Positions 60,053-64,000 of a DNA stretch of 64,000 bases are shown here, piece after piece; position 1 is the first letter of the stretch, and every line of letters starts with the position of its first letter. This stretch comes from Hydractinia symbiolongicarpus. Its lineage: Eukaryota; Cnidaria; Hydrozoa; Anthoathecata; Hydractiniidae. The position numbers and the translations under genes were made by a program. Where the stretch lies: contig NC_079875.1 of NCBI RefSeq assembly GCF_029227915.1, positions 6,696,001 to 6,760,000 of the forward strand, in the 5' to 3' direction. The notes below the pieces were generated by a model, which searched no databases, was not told where the DNA came from, and saw nothing but the letters and a program-made list of their open reading frames with translations.

Positions 60053-60102
60053 TTTTTAAAATTATGAATAGGCAAGAGCAATGGCACTAATGGGCTTCCG
60101 TA
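60053..60102 (-). repeat. Right terminal inverted repeat of the 11.7-kb transposon
   Basis: Ends CACTAATGGGCTTCCGTA, the inverted copy of the left end, immediately followed by the duplicated target CAAAAT. Inside it, near 59988-60010, lies another 'TATTCACTTTTTTGAAAAT' unit related to the subterminal repeats at the left end. Confidence 0.95.
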
Positions 60103-60108
60103 CAAAAT

Positions 60109-60960
60109 AGCATGTTGTCTACTCGATTATCCCAGATACCATAATGCGTGGCGACAAATGACACACAGGGCCACCGGAAAAAAGTTCAAGACAGTAGTAT
60201 AAAATATATATATTTATTACTTTTTGTTTGTTGTAATACTCTTAATATTAGTGTAATGCACCAGCTGTGTCTGAAAGTTTGTTTTGCCAATTTTTTTTGT
60301 CGGAGGGTTGCAATAAAGGGCCACAGAAGTACTTGTAGTAGGGAAATGGTGGTAAGGAGTGTACTTGTGAAAGAGGACAATTTGGAATTACGTTAACGTA
60401 CACATAAGCAAAAAAGTGTAACAAACAAGAGGCTGAGCCGAATACACACTGATAAAAATGCTCTGCGGCGCGTTTTGGACTAAACATAATGCCTATTCTC
60501 AATGATTCTTTTGTAAATAAATTTAAAAAATCAGGAAACTCTTGAACCAATTGACCTAGGAAACCAGGTAGCTTGTCATACACAAGCTTTCAACTGTTTC
60601 AACTTTTTTCGATCGCCAAAACTTTCCAGCGATAAAAAAATTCGTAATGCGCTTGCTAAGACCACGAAAGCCCAATCTCAAAAAATTGATCATCAGAAGA
60701 AATTCAACAAATGGAATTTAGGCGTATAGCTTACCTCACAAAACACTCATATAATATTACTATTAAAGAAAAAATACTTTGCATTGTAAAAAAAAAAATT
60801 TATTACGTTTTTGGGCTTCATCTAACATTACGGAATAATACGGCCCAGTTCTTGTGGTCTTTGGTATGTTAATATCGTCGATTAATTTAAAATTTAGGAA
60901 GTTATAGGGAGATATATATGGTGCGTTCAAGCGCAAGCGCACATGCACGCACACGACATC
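60109..60960. other. Flank between the transposon and the polymerase remnant
   Basis: No recognisable gene. The overlapping open frames near 60148-60583 on both strands have no domain I know. 'AGCATGTTGTCTACTC' just right of the transposon is the original continuation of the target site. Confidence 0.4.
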
Positions 60961-61001
60961 ATTGCAAATGGGAAATTCCTCAAACCCCCCAAATCCCGAA
61001 T

Positions 61002-61060
61002 TCCCGGAAATCACCCCTCCCGGAAATCACCCCTTCCGGAAATCACCCCTCCCGGAAATT
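61002..61060. repeat. 16-bp tandem repeat, about 3.5 units
   Basis: Units of TCCCGGAAATCACCCC(T/C) lie head to tail about 260 bp upstream of the polymerase start codon, in an unusually C-rich stretch. Possibly the terminal or promoter region of the Polinton-like element. Confidence 0.85.
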
Positions 61061-61315
61061 CCGAGAAATCCGACAAATTCCAAGACATGCGCACTAACAC
61101 GTGACCCAGCCCACGAAAACCGACAATTCCGACGGACACGATATCATCACTCACATGAGTCATACGCATTACCGAGGGAATTCCCCGGTTCTAACGACAT
61201 CAACAACAACGCAGCTTCAATCTTATTGCGCATGCTCGAATATCAGGGGTATTTCCCATACTCAAACTATGACTGCGCTAGAACGCCGATTGAGCTCAAA
61301 AAGTATATAATAAAG

Positions 61316-64000
61316 ATGAATAATCAAACCGTTGTTGAATTGAAAGCTATTGCTAAACAGCGAGGCTTACGTGCGTACTCAAGACTTAAAAAGGTAGACC
61401 TTATTGCTTTATTGGAGACTCCACCACCTCCACCAATACCCGTGGCTCGTCCAGGACCTGTTCCCGAAGCATTTACACCAGATGCTTTGAATATATTTGA
61501 GCGCCAAGAGATGGCAAAAACCCGTCCTATTAAGAGTAAGATTGAGCCTCGGGTCCCCACATTTGACGGCATAAATGTTTTTGAACGCCAAGAGATGGCA
61601 AAGACTCGTCCAGTAGTGAAGAGTAAGCTAAGGGAGTAGCCTGATTGGCTTGTGGACTATGTACCAGAGAGCATTAGAAAGCCCGTGCAAAGCATCTACT
61701 CATCAGCGAAAAATCGCATCCTAGCTCTTTACGATGGAGTTAGAAGGACCCTGAGGGGTGAAGTTGAACAAGAGGCAACTGAGCCTGTTGAACACAACGA
61801 GGCGATGAATGGAGCTTACAAGAGCTTTCGATTGGACGGGCGTGGTAAGACGGATATTGACAGTTACATCGATCTTGTGAAAGCACAGGTAGAGAAGCTT
61901 ATTTAAGAGCAGGTAGGTACGTTAAATGCCGCTAAAATTCAACTGCATCTATGGGTGATGTGGAAAAAGTAGGAGATGGCTGTGCTAGCGCTGGACGATG
62001 AGGATGATGCCAGAGCTACTCACGAAGTGAAAGTTGAAAAGACATTCAATAGCAAGATGGTAGAAGTGTTTCAAGGCAACAACATCGAAAAACTGCTACA
62101 GGCTATCTTCGCACACCTCAAGACACAAGTGGAGCACCCCACGTTACCAAAGTCCGGGTTTACTATTGACCACATTATGCACCTGGACATCGACTTTCAC
62201 AAGCTCCAGCTGACGCTCGGCCTTCGTGCATAGAGCTTCATAATTGGATTGGTTTGAAAAAGGCTGTGATTAATCCAAAGAACAAGGATGAAGAGTGTTT
62301 CAAGTAGGTCCTGATCGCAGCGCTTCATCATGAAGAGATTGCAAAAGATCCGCAGCGCATTAGCGAGTTGCGACCCTTTGTAGACCAGTATAACTGGGAG
62401 GGACTCGAGTTTCCAGTAGCCCTCAACAAGATCGGTAAGTTCGAAGAGCAAAACCCCGAGGTTGCGGTTAACGTGCTCTTCGTCTCGGAGAAGACTATCT
62501 ATATCGATGATTACCGATGGTGAGAGCAGGCACTACACAGCGGTGAAATCCCTATCCAGACTGCTAGGGTCCTTGAATGCGAAGCATAATGGGAGCTACC
62601 ACTCTGCGTGAATTGCTTGAACTCTTTTCGCACAGAGTCAGCAAGAGACAATCACTACGACTATTGCGCGAGTCACGGCCAGGTAAATGTCAAGATGCCT
62701 ACCGAGAAGGAAAAATGGTTGCAATACCAGGATGGTAAATGCCAGTTCAAGGTACTCTTTATGCTCTATGCGGACGCATATCACGGACCATGTAGCTGGT
62801 GCTTATATAACACGTTTGAATACGGGGATGTACCCGATCCGCTGAGGCTTTACCACGGGAAGGACTGCGTGAAGAAGTTTGTGGACACATTGGAGAAAGA
62901 GGTAAAGCGGCTGTATGGGCTCTATCCACAACAACCTATGACAGAGTTGACGGACGTGTTGAAGAGAGAGCACGAAGCGGCGGAAAGCTGTCACATCTGC
63001 ATGAAATCGTTTGGTGACCCCGAGAACCGCAAAGTCAGAGACCACTGCCACTATACGGGGTTGTATCGAGGTGCAGCGCACGATCTCTGCAACTTGAAGT
63101 ACAAGATCCCGAGCTTTGTGCCGATAGCCTTTCACAATTTAAGTGGATACGACGCGCACTTGTTCATCAGAGAACTCCGGCGTAAATTCAACAAAGATAA
63201 TATCAGGGTTATTGCTGAGAACAAAGAGAAGTACATCTCTTTCAGTGTATCAATCCCAGTCACGCTGGCAGGTCTGAGTGGTAAGAATGGAAAACCTGTC
63301 GAGAAAATGGTGGAGCTACGGTTTATCGACAGCTACCGCTTCATGGGATTTAGCCTAGATGCATTAGCACGTAGCTTAACAGATTAACAATGTAAACATC
63401 TCAGACGCAGCGTTGAAGATAATGATGAGCTATTCAAGCTCATGCGGCGGAAATGTGTGTACCCCTTTGAGTACGTTGATAGCTGGGAAAGATTTCAAAG
63501 AAGCATTCTACAGTAAATTGAACATGAAGGGTATTAGCGATGAGGAGTATATGCATGCACAAAAGGTATGGAACGCAACTGGTGGTGTGACTCTTGGTGT
63601 TTACCACAACGTGTACTTGAACACCGATGTTCTGATGCTAGCTGATGTGTTTGAAACATTCCGCGATACCTGCCAAGAACACTATGGGTTGGATCCTGCA
63701 CACTTCTACACCGCTCCTGGTTTAGTTTGGAGGGCGGCCCTCAAAGAAACCAAAGTTAAGCTAGAGCTCCTGACAAACATCGACATGCTCTTGATGTTCA
63801 AAAAGGGTTTATGAGGAGGGAAGTGCTACGCCAAGGCTAATAACCAATATATGCCGGACTACAAGCCCGACGAAACCAGCACTTTCCTTTAATATCTAGA
63901 TGCCAACAATTTATACGGATTGCCAATGGTTCAGAAGCTTCCAACGAAAGGCTTTAAATGGATCAAGGACCCTGAGAAGTTCACACCTGAGTTCATTGAG
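61316..64000 (+). pseudogene. Family-B DNA polymerase of a Polinton/Maverick or adintovirus-like element, decayed, runs off the window
   Basis: The start is placed at ATG 61316. The N-terminus has a Rho-N/SAP-like helical motif (VVELKAIAKQRGLRAYSRLK), then two repeats of NIFERQEMAKTRP. In-frame stops or frame changes occur at 61637, 61904, 61970-61976, in the 62230-62600 stretch, near 63385 and at 63812. Recognisable blocks: IEKLLQAIFAHLKTQVEHP (62080-62140), MNCLNSFRTESARDNHYDYC finger (62608), CHICMKSFGDPENRKVRDHC (~62990), FHNLSGYDAHLFIREL (~63130), NTDVLMLADVFETFRDTC (~63620) and the polymerase motif-A-like YLDANNLYG (~63895). At about 62770 the text goes from MLYAD straight into YHGPCSWC, which suggests a deletion removing the exonuclease D-x-E motif. 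The polymerase would replicate its own element; this copy cannot. Confidence 0.85.

Larger units (their letters stand above)
48406..60108 (+). mobile_element. IS3EU-like DNA transposon carrying integrase-type transposase and HECT gene, with nested insertions
   Basis: The element proper is 48412-60102 (11,691 bp), flanked on both sides by the direct repeat CAAAAT (48406-48411 and 60103-60108). It has 50-bp terminal inverted repeats and TAC...GTA ends. Inside are a spliced DDE transposase gene (+), a HECT ubiquitin-ligase gene (-), a nested LINE, a nested 713-bp TIR element and a nested 3.2-kb MULE. A 6-bp target duplication, TAY...RTA ends and an integrase-like transposase are what I recall for the eukaryotic IS3EU superfamily; Ginger elements, by contrast, have 4-bp duplications and TGT ends. 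Removing the nested insertions leaves about 5.8 kb. Boundaries and duplication are seen directly; the superfamily name is inference. Confidence 0.88.

Overview
This window is nuclear DNA of an animal, most likely a cnidarian and plausibly a hydrozoan. It is AT-rich and has long spliceosomal genes with GT-AG introns, two copies of a tRNA-derived SINE, and many DNA transposons of kinds common in cnidarian genomes. The species call is an inference; the eukaryotic call is certain.

Layout. Four host genes can be read: an intronless Shaker-like voltage-gated K+ channel (3519-4862, +); an LRRC49 homologue of 18 exons (6214-19241, -); an NCBP1 (CBP80) homologue of 28 exons (29869-45105, +); and an apparently single-coding-exon protein joining a degenerate Nudix-like fold to a C-terminal J domain (46475-47512, -). 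The exon models were built by eye. LRRC49 sums to 762 codons and NCBP1 to 805 codons including stops, both in frame throughout. The 10.6 kb between LRRC49 and NCBP1 has no gene I can recognise and is filled with transposon-derived sequence, including a 463-bp pure (ATCT)n array grown from a SINE tail.

The most notable object is an 11.7-kb DNA transposon at 48412-60102. It has 50-bp terminal inverted repeats, TAC...GTA ends, and a 6-bp target-site duplication CAAAAT on both sides. Inside are a 12-exon DDE integrase-like transposase gene (+) and a HECT-type E3 ubiquitin ligase gene (-). These features fit the eukaryotic IS3EU superfamily as I remember it. The element has itself been hit repeatedly. 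A 5'-truncated LINE sits directly after the codon for the first catalytic Asp of the transposase, a perfect 202-bp tandem duplication breaks the HECT gene, a 713-bp non-autonomous element lies upstream of the HECT gene, and a 3.2-kb MULE encoding an OTU-protease/transposase fusion sits near the right end. Without the nested insertions the element would be about 5.8 kb.

The last 2.7 kb (61316-64000) is a decayed family-B DNA polymerase gene of the Polinton/Maverick or adintovirus-like kind, running off the window. No rRNA, true tRNA, CRISPR array or prokaryotic feature was seen.
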